Shown: positions 38,401 through 51,399 of the stretch, in pieces
Layout of the letters: the number at the start of each line of letters is the position of its first letter
How positions within the stretch are numbered: position 1 is the stretch's first letter
Source: Strigamia acuminata
Taxonomy: Eukaryota; Arthropoda; Chilopoda; Geophilomorpha; Linotaeniidae
Assembly (NCBI GenBank): GCA_949358305.1
Contig: OX442314.1
Location: 17,353,060-17,417,059, forward strand
DNA length: 64,000 nucleotides
Direction: 5' to 3'
Position numbers and translations under genes: made by a program
Notes under the pieces: model-generated
Database searches by the model: none
Told to the model about the DNA's origin: nothing
The model's input: only the letters and a program-made list of their open reading frames with translations

Positions 38401-41400
38401 CTTCTTATTTTGAAGCACGACGCCATTTTTAAGAGTGATGTAATTCTTTTTTTTTTTTTGGTGGGTTTTTTTTAAATTTATTTTTTATTTTTATTTATCA
38501 ACCGTTGCAAATGGCTTCTATTTATAGTCGCCATTTTGGAATGAGATTTAGATCGTCTTTATTGAGAATGGTGCAAATATAAATAAACAAGAATGTCAAA
38601 GCCCCTTTAACACAAGGAAGACTGTTTGTCCGATGTTCAACGTGTGGGCCATAATTAAAAACGGAAGTTAAATTCGATAAATTTTCAAAATAACTGAATG
38701 AAAGAGAAGAAGGGGGAGCAAAAAAGATAAAAACTGCGCCCATCGCTTTATTTGCACAGCGACAAACCGCAACCATAAATACCATTGCGCATGCCTAATA
38801 ATGGGAGAAAGTAGGTAAATTGCTCGCCCGCTGTTTTGTTCGACTCGAGGACAAGGGAAGGGATTACGCAGTAGATTGTAAACACTTAACAGAAACGGAA
38901 GTAAAAAATGCGCCTAGTTTGACTAGTTTCCTCCTTCTGCCTTAATCTCGAAAAGGGGTGAGTGCAGCAACCAACAATCATCTGCAACACGGCCTCAACT
39001 TGATGACCACATTGTTCTTTTGATTGCAACTATAAGATTCAATTAATTGTCCCGTTATATATTTACGTTCAAGGCCATAAAGCTCCCCTTGTTTTCCTTT
39101 TCCCTCGTCCCCCTTATCTCTCCCCTTCTTTCCATTCCCCTCTCGTATTATGTGAGACTGGGTAAGAGGGTGACCCACTTTGTTGGGGGGAAAGCAAGGG
39201 GGGGACACAGGCACACAGCAACAGAGAATCGTGATAACTTTGTGCTGCCCATTTTCTCTTTTTTATTTTATTATATTTTACAGTTAAAGCAGCCCCTCCC
39301 CCGCGGGTTTGTGTTGAGTTTCTTTTGACAAGAAAAAACCCCCTCATCTTCGTTTTCTTTTCCCCCATTCCCTTACAAACTCACTAGTGTTCTCTGATCG
39401 CGGTGTCAATGACCAGCCTTCAACCGAAAGCGAAGGTGAAGGTCGCTTAGCTGGAGAAAGTAACGAGGAAGAGGACCATATTAAGAAGATGGGGTTGCGA
39501 ACTTGTTCTTTTTTTTTTTTTTTTTCTCGCCCATTTAATTTTTTCGGTGTTTTCCTGCGTCATTGAAAACGGTTCGGCGGTTCGAGCGGACAAAACAGTT
39601 CGGGATCTTGCTCTCTTCCCACACTCCCTCACCGGTCACCACCACCTCCTTTGTGTGGGTAATGGGACCTTGGGGGTGAAACGAGGAATATGGATGTAAC
39701 AATGCGTCGTGTTAAAACGCGCATTTCTCAGCATTATTTTTTATGGCCAAGTGTTTGTGGTATTGTTTATTGATGGGTTTATGTTTCTATTGGGAGGTGC
39801 AACTCGTAAAATTGTTTATTTCGTGGAAGTACGTACGAGCCGCACGTGGATAACGGTTATTGCTATTGTCACAACAACATCTGTTTGTAGCAAGTGCCAT
39901 CCAATATACGCCGTGCATGTGTATTTTTTTTTATGGTTTTTAACCCTAATAACGGATCTCACATTTCTTCATCACGATGGGATTTCATCAAGAGCGAATT
40001 ATCGTTTGTTTTCCTTCCTCGTATTTCGCAATTCTTTTATACACAATACAATTGTTGTCCTTATGCACGTAGGTTTTTGGAGTGTTTGTCTATTTGTGCA
40101 ATTCTATTTTCTTGTTGCTAATGGCTAATTGTTTCGAAGGGAGTTTCCTGACGTCATTCGGTCACACGAAACTACTCGCGAGTTTGCAGTGACCGCGTGC
40201 CCCGTTCGTACCGTTTTTTTTTTTATCTGCGCATCGATGCAAAAATCGGCCAAGTCCGGTGGAAGCAAACGGGTGAGACGCAACTCCTCGCCCGCGTTCC
40301 AATTGGGGCACAAAAAATACGACAAGAAAAATTAAAAATTAAAAATTAAAAAAAAAATTAAAAAAATTAAACATTTGCAAAGAGTTATTAGTACTAAGGA
40401 ACAAGTTTGCTTCTTCCTCATGTTGCTTGCGGGAACCTTGCGTTTCCTTTCGGGAGTCAACGACCTGGCAGCGCGTTGCTGGCCGGGATTGTGTCTCAGT
40501 TCATCCTTGACCCAGATTGGACGCCGGCTCTCGGTAAACCCCCATCACGCAGTTGTTCGCAACTCATTTCGTCCCGTGTAAGCGAGGAGCGTGGACATCT
40601 CTTGCCCCAGTCGCAAAACCGCGCTCATGCATCCGCTCGGCTTTTACCCGTCGATGATGGGTGATTCACTCAGTTCTTTTCGGTGAGCTTTATTTTTTTT
40701 TTACATTTTGTTTTTACACTTTCGTATATTGCTGGACTTTGCTTGTCTAAATTATAACGTAATAATTTTGTCATCAGGTGCGAGTTCGTTCAACTCGGAT
40801 GATAAGCTTTTATCATAGTTTTCACTTTTTAAGAAATTAGAACAAATTACTCAAAAACAAGCAATCTCTTGCTAGATAAGAAAAATTTAGATATATATAT
40901 ATATATATGGTACTTTAGATTAGAGTAGTTGGGGTTTAAAATTTGTTTGCGATAAAAAAGAACAGGTTTTTTTGTCTTTCTTTTTGTGCAATATAATTTT
41001 TGCACATAAAGTGTAGAGCAGAATTGGTTGGCCGCGCGTGTGTTAAATGCTCAACTTCTTTTTCCTGAATGTTTAATGATCGAGAGTGAAAGTAGGACAT
41101 TGAAGTTTACTACAACCTAAAGTTGAACAACAGAGTAAACACATAGGAAATGGACAAAACAGGACCGTGCCGATTGTAAGTTGCTTTTCTCCAGAGGCGA
41201 GAAGGCCAATTCGGTTTTTTCCCTTCAATTTTCTCATGGTAATGAAACGTGTAAACGGGCCGGGAGTTAAAACATCGAAGAAATGCATTTAAAGAGGGGG
41301 GAAAAAGAGAAAAAAAAGTTAGATAAACTGGTATATTTTATTTCCCCAGTTATAAACTCGTTTTTTCAAGGGACAGAGAATGTTTTGTGCAATTCGCATG

Positions 41401-44400
41401 CGATGCGACTGCCTCGAAGCGTGTGTTTATCAGTCGAGGATCAAGTGGGGTTATTCAAATGTAGGCGTCAAATCGATTTTGTCGCTTTATTATTTTTTAA
41501 TGCTTGTGTGTTGTGGTGATTAAGCGTCTTTAACGACGTTATGTTGTCCCCGTTGTTTATTTTTATCCGAAAAAAAAAATAATTGTAGGAAGTTAAATTA
41601 CGGAAGCAGGGTTTGGTTAGTTCCCTTTGACCACGTTAGATGGCGCCCCCATCCTCCTCAATTTTTGCCCTGAATCACAGCCAAGAGCGAGAAGTGTGTC
41701 ACCGAGTCATTGAACTCGGGAGGCTGCGCAAGTGCGCTCATGTGGGGCGTCGAGTCTCTACTTCCCGCGCGTCCTCCGTACACCAACGTTCAGTTGACAG
41801 CCGGAAGTGGATTGCACTACTCCCATCAGACTGGCTTCAAAAGAAGGGTTAACCCTAGCAAGGGGTTGGCTGCCAGCCCTCGCAATGAACAGGTGCGTGT
41901 ATCATCTTTGCTCGCGCCCGTCCCTTTCCTCATCCCTCGTCCTCGTCCTCGTCCCACCCCTTTGATGCTGGAGCACGGTGTTTGGGTGGCGCGTGCCTCC
42001 GCTTTTGTGCTTAAAAGGGGATAGGGGTCTCTTTTCCCCCTTTTTGAGTGTTGGCAAGGGGTGTAACCAAGCAAGGGGTGAGTGGGATAAGCATCGGTGT
42101 GTGTGTGCCCTTTACCTGTCACGCGCTGCTTGTGAGGTGGGTCATGGATGATGTCGATGGGGCTATTTTTGTGAGGCATCAAGCGGAGCCCTTTAAGCTG
42201 CGGGATCGTGCCTCGAGGTTGAACAAGTTTCACTTTCGAAAACAAGATAGGCGCGGATTTTCTTACAAGGGGGCGTGATCTCCATGCTGATCTTTCTAAC
42301 TCTGAGTTGAGAAACATGCTGAATAGTGAATGCGAAATGCAATTTTCCATTTTCCATTTTGTTTGTTTTTGTTTATGTTTTTGTTTTTGTTTTTGTTTTT
42401 GTTTTTGTTTTTGTTTTTGTTAGGAAAGAAATGAGATTTAGTACGGCCAAGTGCTTGATCGAGAGATTGATGTTGCCGTGGCAATTAAATGGCAAATTCC
42501 TCTTTAAGTGTTGTGCAATGTTTTCCTTTCGACTCTCCATCATTTCCTGGGTTCGCTGGTGGTCTGGGTAGTAGAAGCGGGTCAATGAAGTCGAAGAAAG
42601 TAGGAGGGGTGTTGACTCGAAAACCAATTTAATTATTTTTTATTTTTTTTTTCCAATTTTTTTTTCTCCCTCGATTGGGGAAAGGTGTATGCGAACGAGA
42701 AAAAGTGGGGAAGAAAGTCAACAACCCCTCGTAAATGAGTAAAAAATGACCCCATTAGACCCAGAAAGAGGATTTCTCACCTTTTTGAAAAAAATTGAAA
42801 AAATAGAAGGCGTGGGAGATAAAAATGATGCGGCTGTTTCTGGGTCAGAAGCACATGTTTTGGTGACGCGTGAATCACGTGGGAGAGGTTGGGTCAAATT
42901 ATCAGATAGATGGATAGACAAAGACCCACATTTGGCAGAAGCGGTCAATGACCCCACAATGCTCGCTTATTTCAGGTGTAATGTGGAATGCGAGAAATGG
43001 ACACGCATTAAATATGTAAATTTTGCTTATATGTAAATCTTGAACTTAATTTTACTCGATTTACTTGATTTATGCGAGCGCTGACGAGTTGTAGTTTCTT
43101 TTTCCTTTTTTTTTCCCGGCTAATTTATGCACCTCCATAGGGATGATGTGTAACTAATTTGGCGGCCCATTAGCGCTTTCTTAGAATATAATGTTATCAG
43201 ATTCCTAATTTGGTTTGGTGGTTCTGAATTTCTTTTGAATATATTCCATTTTTTTTATGTCTTTTATTTTTATTACAGGATAGAGATGACCAAAGGGCAG
43301 TTTCTGTCCGGGAATACGACTTGGCATCACCAACAACATCACCACAGAGCCATTGAGTTGGTTTTCCGAGATTTATGCGTGTCCATCAACAAAAAAGACA
43401 TTTTGCACGATGTCAGTGGAATTGCAAGGCCCGGAGAACTCGTGGCGGTCATGGGACCCAGTGGTATGTTTATAGGACACATTTTCGAATTTAAATCAGA
43501 AATTTGTGGAAATTTGTGGAAATTTGTGGAAATTTTCAAAGAAAAGCAGAAAAAAAAAAAACTTTAGTTGAATGCTTTTCGAGTTGTTCACAAAAGAAAT
43601 TTCTATCGTGTTAGTCGTTGTTTTGAAACTCAGAAATGCGAAAAATTGAATAGATAAAATGAAAGAATGGCGGATTATAGTGGACGATGCACTGAAGCTG
43701 ATGATGCTTTGCTTTTTCTTTGAAGGATCTGGAAAGACGACTTTATTAAATGCATTGGCTGGCCGATCGCAAAATACCGTTCACATCGAGTCTGGTTCCG
43801 TGTCATTGAACGGGGAACCTCTCAACAAGCAACACAAGAGAAGAATTTGTTACGTCCTACAACACGACATCTTCTTCCCCAACCTCACCTTGCGAGAGAC
43901 GCTCGAGGTAGACAACGTCTATCACTTTTCTCATTTAAATTTTAAATTATACATTTGCTTACTTTTTATTGCTTTCTTTTAGTACTGCGCCTTGCTTCGT
44001 TTACCCGATAAAATGTCTAGAAAAGAAAAAATACAAGCTGTAGATCATATAATCGATGTGTTGCATTTACGTAGCTGTCAAGAAACAAGTAAGTTTCCTC
44101 ATTTGCATCAACTTAAACGTTTCAGAAGTATAGAATAGAAAAAAATAAACAAAAAATATGTGAAATAAGAGCCTTATTTTTTCCCACGAGTTATTTTCTT
44201 CCTCTGGAAAATGTTAGATTTTTTTTTTAGATTTTTTGATCCTTATTTATTTAAATTGCGAAAACTTTTTTTTTGTTTAATATGAGTAATTTTAGAACAG
44301 GGATATTAATTACCTTATGCCGCGGAATAAGTTACATTTGAGTTTCAAGGTGACATGAAATAAGAGTGAGCTCATACTACAATTTACTCAGCTAAGTGCA

Positions 44401-47400
44401 CAAAGGGGTGAATGCTCCCTAGCGTTCCCTTGAGGACTCCAAATCTCCCTCCCGTGATGCAATTCGCCCTTACTCTTCCTTTATTATCGATCGCTTACGT
44501 GTGTTTATGAAGGGGGAAAAGAAGAGGGCAGAAACCTCTTTCCAATTTCGATTTAACAACTGAAACTGACATGCCATTTTAAAAGTATTAAATTTTATGA
44601 ATTGAAGAAGACGATTTCTTAATTGCACTGCCATTGTAGTAAAACATTAAAATAAGTGTTCTATTAGATGAAATTGTTTCCATATAAACTCAAGTTAATT
44701 CGAATAAATTTTGCAAAATGTGGTCAATTAGGCTGAGCCGAGTTTGGACAATTGAACGAATAATTTTGGATTGTCATCAACGCGTTTTGTGTTTTCATTT
44801 CTTTGGCCTTGTCAAGGTCATGAATGCAATTTGGGATTTGCACGAGACAACTCCACCCTTCGGTTGCTACCTGTATAGGTAATAACCTAATCCCCTTATA
44901 ATTATTCTGTAGCTAAAGGCTGTTTTCCTCTTTTGCTTTGCAAATAAGAAAGAAACGAGTGGAGTTGGTTTGAAGTTGATAAAAAAAAGGAAATGTTTAT
45001 TGTTTTTTTTTTAATTTCTTTTTTTTTTTTTTAAATCAATTTTCTTGGCCTTGAAATAGACGTTACTTTTTATTTTTCTGTGTCTTTTATTGTCATTTAA
45101 TGGTTTTTTCAATTAGTGTTTTATTTTTTATGTTTTATTTCTTTTTATTTTTAGTAATGGGAGATATTATGAACAGAGGATTATCAGGTGGCGAGAAAAA
45201 GCGAGCAAACATTGCTTGCGAACTCCTCACAAATCCCACACTCATGTTGTTAGACGTGAGTTGATATTTCCCGACACGGATCTTGTATATTTATACTGAT
45301 TTTTTTTTTCTTTTTAAATTTATTTAGGAACCGACAACAGGCTTAGATTCAAGCACGGCCTTTTCCCTAATAGAAATGTTAAAGAATTTAGCTGTTAGAG
45401 AACGAAAAAGCATAGTTTTGACAGTTCACCAACCTTCCAGTCAAATTTTTTACAAATTTGACAAATTATTACTTCTTACAGAAGGCAAAGTAAGTACCTG
45501 TTTAAATAATTTAATGCAATTGACTTAATAATAAAATCAGAAAAGAAAAAAAAGCGTATACGCTTAACGCTTTGTAAATTATTTATTTCCCTTAAAGTAG
45601 TAGATAAGTGATGAGCCTTGAACAGAGAATTTAAAATATATATAAAAAAAACAAACATTTTTACGACTGGTCACTGGCCTAAACGTAAATGTTAACAGAT
45701 GGTTTAATCATTTTAATGGTAACAGAAAAGAAAAAAAATTCTATAATGAGAATATGTTTATGATAATTTTAAATGTAAGACTCCAGTAGTATTGTATAAT
45801 GAAATCTAGAAATGGCAAACAAACCTTGTGACCTGAACTTGACCTGCAACGTTTTTAAAAGATTTTTTTTTTCTATCTCCAATTTTGATCTTCCTTAAAT
45901 TATATTTAGCCTTGTTGACTATTTAGTTTGGAGTAGGCTTGTTGGTCATTTGGTCAACTCAACATGTAAGGCAAAGGGTCAAACTGCACGCCTATTTCTT
46001 AAGGAGTTAATTTTGGAACAAGGTGCTTTCAATTTGAGGTCATTGGAACTTTAAAGATGAAATATTGAAAAATGTTGCGTATAGTAAATTTGCAAATGCG
46101 GCGGTCAAGGCAATGGGGTTGTTAACCCTTTGATTGTGCTGGTTTATTGTGCTCAGGGTCAGTCGTAGAATTTTCTCGAGGAAGTTGACGCTGGTTTCAA
46201 TGCTTTTATAAACACTTAGTAAAGTTTTGTTATTGTTTTTGTCTTTTTTCAGGTTGCTTATTTTGGTGATGCACCAAAGGTTATTAATTTCTTCAGCAGT
46301 ATTGGATTGCACATTCCTCATCAACATTACAATCCTGCTGATTTTATACGTACGAATAATAATTGCACTTTATTTATATTTTATTTCTCGAAACTAATGC
46401 ATTTTGATTTTGATTTCCTTTATTACAGTGGAGAAAGTGAAAGAAAGTCCGGAAAATGTTGAACACATTGTCAGTGCAGCCAAAAGGTTGAGGTGGGTTC
46501 GATTGTCTTCTTTTTATAAATGACTTATTAAATTAAACTTGAAGCCATATAGCCCTACAAAATTTAATTACAAAACGCTTTCATTAAAGTTGAATCATGG
46601 TGTTATTGAAACTGATGCCAATGAACTGTCATTTTTCCAACGTCCCCCTTCTTAATTGTAAAATATGTACACACATTTTGGCTCATATCATAATGTTTCA
46701 ATTAGTCACTTAGATTTAATTCCAACACGACTAAAAGAAATTAAAATTTGTTATTACAGAGAAACGGGAGACTATGTAGATCTTCGCTCCGACCATCATC
46801 ACTCGAGCCAGGAATTTGAGCCAAATGGAGACGCATATCCAGTGACCACAGTCAGTTTGCCAGACGAAGATTTCTCGTGCGCCGTTTGGCAAAACGGTTC
46901 TGTGGATGAAGGAATTTCGCTTACAACTAACAAACCGAAAGACGTTCGAGTGATAGTGGACCAAAGCAAAACTTACAACGAAATAGGTAGGTCTCGGTGA
47001 TGGGTTTTGCGAGACGTCCAATTTGCATGTCATCTAATTTAGAAATTTCAGTCCCACGTGCAGACTACGCACCAATTCATCGAGAAGATGACGACTCTGG
47101 AACGTCCAGTTGGTCCGAATCAACCACTGGAAGTCAGGACGACCTCAAAGAAGTCAAGTGGCCCACATCGTTTACCACGCAGTTTCAAGTGCTCACGAGG
47201 AGGAATTTCAAAACGGCGCGTGGAAAGATGATTTCTAAGCTCAACTGTGTTCAAACTGTGGGTTTGGGAATCGTTTCTGGCATTATGTGGTTCCAGAAAT
47301 CGGTAACTGAGCGCAATGAAGCCGGTCTTGAAGATATCCGTGGATGGGTAATTTAACTCATTCATTTGCAATAAATATATCAATTAATAAATGTTTATTT

Positions 47401-48335
47401 TTTTTAAAGATGTTTTTTAGTACAACTTATTGGATGCTTTTTGCATTATTTGGAGCCCTTATTACCTGTAAGTTTGTAGATTAATTTAATTTAATTTAAT
47501 TTTAATGTGATTTTATTTGTGTTTTTCCTTCTAAAGTTCCTCAGGAACAAGAAGTTATCACTAAAGAAAGAGCATCGGGTGCATACCGCCTTTCAGCTTA
47601 TTACATGGCTAAAATGGTTGGTGAATTGCCCTTGACGATAGCACTTCCGGCGCTATACCATTTAATTTCATACCCATTACTCGGGTTTCATAATGCCGAA
47701 TCATTTTTGGCGCTGCTCGGCTTTCTTCTCCTCAATACACTCGTGGCACAGGTATAAATACATTTATTTCGATGCACGTTTTAAATTCAACGCGTGTAAT
47801 CTGATTAATTAATTCAGCATGACGTATGTGATTTTATCACAACTAATAATTTGTTACCGGTATTTGTATTTCACAGAGTGCAGGTCTGTTTATCGGAGCC
47901 GCCTGTATGAACATCGAGGTGTCGACGACTATTTCAGCCCTTTTCACTCTGTCCACGACGCTCTTTGGCGGTTATTACTCAAAGAAAATCCACGAGTGGC
48001 TTTTGTGGGCCCGATATCTATCTATGATACATTATGCATACAACAACATGCAGATAGCAGAATTAAGTTTAGGACCGCCCATACAGTAAAGCTGAATGAA
48101 ATGAAATAGTAGACTTGATTCTAATGCGATTTTTCATTGTAGGTGTCCCCTGGAACACTCGAAGTTTGCTGTGTGTAACGGAACGGCGAACACTTACATT
48201 CCATTAGAGGACTTACTCAGTGAAAACGACTCCTCTATGTCTATATGGGGAAATTTATGCGTTTTACTCGTGTTCTTCGTCGTCTTCCGGTTGTTGGGAT
48301 ATTTAGTACTCCGTTTTATGCGGCAACCGAAGTAA
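26462..48335 (+). CDS. ABCG-family half-transporter, 732 aa, 14 exons
   Basis: Exons: 26462-26565, 43279-43463, 43726-43907, 43983-44088, 45155-45255, 45328-45489, 46253-46349, 46429-46492, 46760-46986, 47052-47347, 47410-47467, 47537-47751, 47877-48085, 48143-48335; total 2199 nt in frame. The ATPase domain comes first, as in all ABCG proteins: Walker A GPSGSGKT (94-101), Q-loop Q142, signature LSGGE (202-206), Walker B LMLLDE (222-227), H-loop H260. Six membrane helices follow from about residue 500 ([20 protein letters not shown] onward), ending [11 protein letters not shown] half-transporter must dimerise; the ABCG1/white-type set exports sterols, lipids or pigment precursors in arthropods. 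The substrate here is unknown. Exons 2-14 are firm. The first exon is inferred from its open frame, GTAAGA donor and matching phase; the Met at 43287 and the exon at 42746 are alternatives. Confidence 0.85.
42361..42420. repeat. GTTTTT hexanucleotide microsatellite
   Basis: About ten near-perfect copies of GTTTTT with one interruption at 42373-42380, inside the ABCG first intron. Confidence 0.85.
42746..42975 (+). CDS. Alternative first coding exon candidate for the ABCG gene
   Basis: An ATG-initiated open frame ([19 protein letters not shown] onward, 76 codons plus 2 nt) ends with AG at a GTGTAA donor at 42976. It leaves the same phase-2 remainder that ABCG exon 2 requires, so splicing to 43279 stays open (...[13 protein letters not shown]) and would give a 774-aa protein. 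The segment is charged and looks protein-like rather than low-complexity. No TATA box is obvious. The phase match has a one-in-three chance of being accidental. Alternatively it is a chance ORF in the intron. Confidence 0.35.
43498..43538. repeat. Short tandem repeat, 11-bp unit
   Basis: AAATTTGTGGA is repeated about three and a half times within the second ABCG intron. Confidence 0.8.
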
Positions 48336-50025
48336 CCGGAAAAGAGCTTATAATTTAAGGCGCTCTCACCTCTTATACTTGAGGATTACAGTCGGAATCC
48401 TCTTAATGTTTCTTTTCTCCATTTTTGGAGAAAAGTGAAATTAATGCGCTGAAGCGGTTCAATGGCGATGCAAATATAAGACAACGGAACATTAAAAGAC
48501 TCGAGTTGATCTCCACGTCCTATTTCGTGTCCAATTTGTGCCAAGAAGCGGACGCCGCGGCGAAGTTATTAAGTCGATGGGAGCGTTATTGTGTTTTTAT
48601 TAATTTTATAAAAAGAAAAAAAGGAAAAAAAAGCCTACTTTGTTAAAACTGCTGATAAATAATTTATTTCCATTTTGTGTGAGGTTGGACCACGTACAAA
48701 TTCCAGTGATATAACAGCTTTGTGATATTTTTAATTAATTAATTAACTAATTAGTTAATTAATTATGCTACTTGCTGTTCTTGTTATTGCTATTGCTGTT
48801 TGTCACGCGCGCGTCCACGGCAAATACGAGGCTGAGTTTCGGATAAACGGCAGCCATGAATGCTCAAGTGAGAAATGCGTCCAACTACGTGGAATTTATA
48901 TATCGACATGTTATAGTTTAGGTGAAGTAGAAGCAAAGGGTTTTTAGGAAGGGGTAGTGAGCTAAGAGAATACTGTGCGTTTTGTTGTGGTTGATCGTGC
49001 AGTGTTTTTATTTTTTAAAAATACAAATAAAAACGATTTTTATTGCCAAATGTTTTTCTGATGGACTTTTGCATTTAGAGAAAAACAAAAAGTCTTAATA
49101 TTTACTAATGTGACTTTTGGCACAAATATTAAGTGCGTTTAATTAATTAATTAAGTGATTAATTGATTACTCAGTATTGTTGCTGTGAGATTTACATCTG
49201 AACTGCGAATGTTATGTCCTAATTTACTGTGAAATTTTAATTAAAAAAACAATAATTTTAGATCTATATTTCAGAATAGACAGATACGAGAGCTGGAGCT
49301 ATGTTGTTTTCTTAATTTCTTTTTTCAAATAAAACTTTTGAAAATTTTAGCGAATTTTTTGTCCTGTAAAGATCATAAAGTTAAAACGTAGCCAAAAAAA
49401 AGCAAGTCTGTCACTTGTTATTTTAATATAAACAAACTCAAAGAGATATTTTGTTGAGGTACATTTGTTTATGGAGCGTCATATGTATTTCAGTAAGAAA
49501 GTTTTCCCCTTTTGTAAAATGTTCCCAAACTATGAAGCACACATTTCATATTTCGTTTAGAGAAATCATCTCCAAGTAGATGAATGTTACTTGGGTGTTG
49601 ATAATAAATGTTATAAAGAGTTCTTTTTTTAAAAAATCCCGTGGTTTGTGTTTTTATTTATTTCTGACTCTTGCAAACACGCAATATATTAAATACATTA
49701 ATCTCATTTTTACAGCAAGTTTATAAACTAAATGTTTACGCCCATAAAAAGTTTCCACGACATTAATTTTTTTTCTCTAAGAAATAAAATTGTTGCTTTT
49801 AACTTTGCAGTTTCAACTCAGTTTTGGTGTAATATATCATTCAAAAAATCAATAATAATAAAAACTTTTCTATTTTTATAATAACGGAAGTCTCGCCATC
49901 TAGTTATTAAAGATAGCAACTAAAATCAGAGCTGTTAAAATTACTCAAAAGGTGTCAGTAGTGTTCTTCCCTGCTGGGTGCGCTCGGTGCGCTTGGTTTT
50001 GAAACGTAAACTACCTGGTAGAAAA
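48336..50025 (+). other. ABCG 3' UTR and spacer before BCAS2
   Basis: It contains AATAAA at 49026-49031, a self-complementary TTAA-repeat tract at about 48733-48766 and another at 49140-49170. One 60-codon ORF at 48765-48947 begins with a hydrophobic stretch (MLLAVLVIAIAVCHARVHG) resembling a signal peptide. It may be chance. The BCAS2 promoter should lie in the last few hundred bases; no TATA box is seen. Confidence 0.4.
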
Positions 50026-51105
50026 ATGGCGTCTGATTCGGCGGTAATTGTTGATGCTTTGCCGTATATTGACCAAGGTTACGATGATCCTGGGGTCAGA
50101 GAAGCTGTAAGTTGTGGTGATACTTTCAATTTATTCTTTCCTCAATTTATCTATGCTTTTTGAAATTATATTTAGGCTTTAGCGATGGTAGAAGAGGAGA
50201 CACGCCGATACAGACCCACTAAAAATTATTTGGATTATCTTCCAGCTCTACAATTAAGTACTTTTGAGGTAACTTTTACGCAAAAAGAAAAACGTGTGAA
50301 TTTAACATTAGGTTTTTTAAATAGACCGATATTATGAAAACTGAATTTGAGAGACTTCAAGCCCGATTACCAATGGAAATGCTCAGCATGAAACGGTAAA
50401 CTTATACAATTTATGCAATTTAAATATTAAATTCGTATACTTTATATTGTTTATATAAACCATAGATACGAATTACCCCAACCACCACCAGGAAAAATGA
50501 CAGATTTGATAGCATGGAGCGAATGTGTTGATAATTCAATGGCACAGTTGGAACATCAAGCAACACGGTCTTTACAAATTAATAAATATCACATTGATTC
50601 ATAATATAATACGATTTACATTGTAGAATTGCCAATTTAGAGTTAATGTCGGAATATGGGTGCGAAGCTTGGAAAGTTTATAACGCAGTATTAGTTCAAA
50701 TGCTGAATCAGGCACAACAACAACTACAGAATTTGAGGTAAATTGTAAATTTTAATTAATAGAACAAAATAACTTATATTATGAATTAACACTTTAGGAA
50801 ACATGTTCAAGAAGTGAACTGGCATCGTAAAAATGCCCAAACACTTGCTGGTGAAAAGCTACGACATCTAGAAGCCAGGTACTAATTTGATAAGAAAGTG
50901 TTGGAAAAATAGGTTTTAATTTTTTTTCTTAATCTTCAGTTGGGTCGGCTTAGTGAGTAAAAACTACGAAATAGAACAAGCGTGTGCGGAAGTAGAAAAA
51001 GAGCTCAAACAAATGGAATATGAAAGAAATATTCAAGACACAAGCAATTCAAAAATGGATGAAGATGAAGCTGAAAACAATGTTGAAACTGCAATGGAAT
51101 CTTAA
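50026..51105 (+). CDS. BCAS2: Pre-mRNA-splicing factor SPF27 (BCAS2 homologue), 234 aa, 7 exons
   Basis: Exons 50026-50106, 50176-50268, 50325-50395, 50466-50567, 50627-50737, 50798-50878 and 50940-51105 sum to 705 nt. Diagnostic blocks are VVDALPY-like [31 protein letters not shown] with [27 protein letters not shown] and [12 protein letters not shown]. The family is the BCAS2/SPF27 subunit of the PRP19/CDC5L (NineTeen) complex that activates the spliceosome in the nucleus (family knowledge). The C-terminal third (about 125-215) is heptad-rich coiled coil, as expected for a scaffold subunit; the tail is acidic. A GTG codon in the same frame upstream (49978) is not a plausible start; the ATG at 50026 matches the family N-terminus. 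AATAAA lies at 51151-51156. Confidence 0.95.
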
Positions 51106-51150
51106 TGACTCACGAATATCTTTTTAATTTTTTTAAATATTTAATTTTCT

Positions 51151-51156
51151 AATAAA
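51151..51156 (+). terminator. Polyadenylation signal of BCAS2
   Basis: AATAAA 45 bp after the stop, followed by a TTTTGTGT-rich stretch; only about 240 bp remain before the PEX5 start codon. Confidence 0.6.
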
Positions 51157-51399
51157 CTTCTTTTGTGTACTGTCGAATCCATCTAAAAAGAAAATTTTAA
51201 CAAAAACCAAAGCGTTAGTTTCATTTTATTGACACTAGATGTCGTGTTGAGTTAAAACCTTAACCCGGGTCGAATACAATCTTGATCTGTTGCGTTGACG
51301 TTGCGATTACCATGTTATCGTTTATGGCGTATTGGCAATCCATGTGGCGTGGCGTACACATTATTTTATAATTTTACTTCGTATTGACAAGTGTAAACG

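Larger units (their letters stand above)
26566..43278 (+). other. 16.7-kb first intron of the ABCG gene (if the 26.5-kb exon is right)
   Basis: No nested gene is supportable. Contents are low-complexity: GT repeat 28968-28990, T-rich tracts near 31430-31460 and 38150-38180, a GAAA run near 37778-37800, an AT run 40890-40907, a GTTTTT hexamer repeat of about ten copies at 42361-42420, and a G-rich/C-rich purine tract near 30490-30600. Locally GC-richer islands lie at about 26830-27260, 30180-30650, 32400-32880 and 41640-42260. They could be enhancers or alternative promoters. Confidence 0.5.

Noticed and set aside
39709-40128. 139-codon hydrophobic ORF
   Set aside because: Phe/Val/Leu-rich translation of T-rich DNA; not a credible membrane protein.
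41826-42350. 174-codon minus-strand ORF in a GC-richer island
   Set aside because: Arg/Pro/Gly-rich translation with overlapping frames on the other strand and no domain; the island may be regulatory instead.
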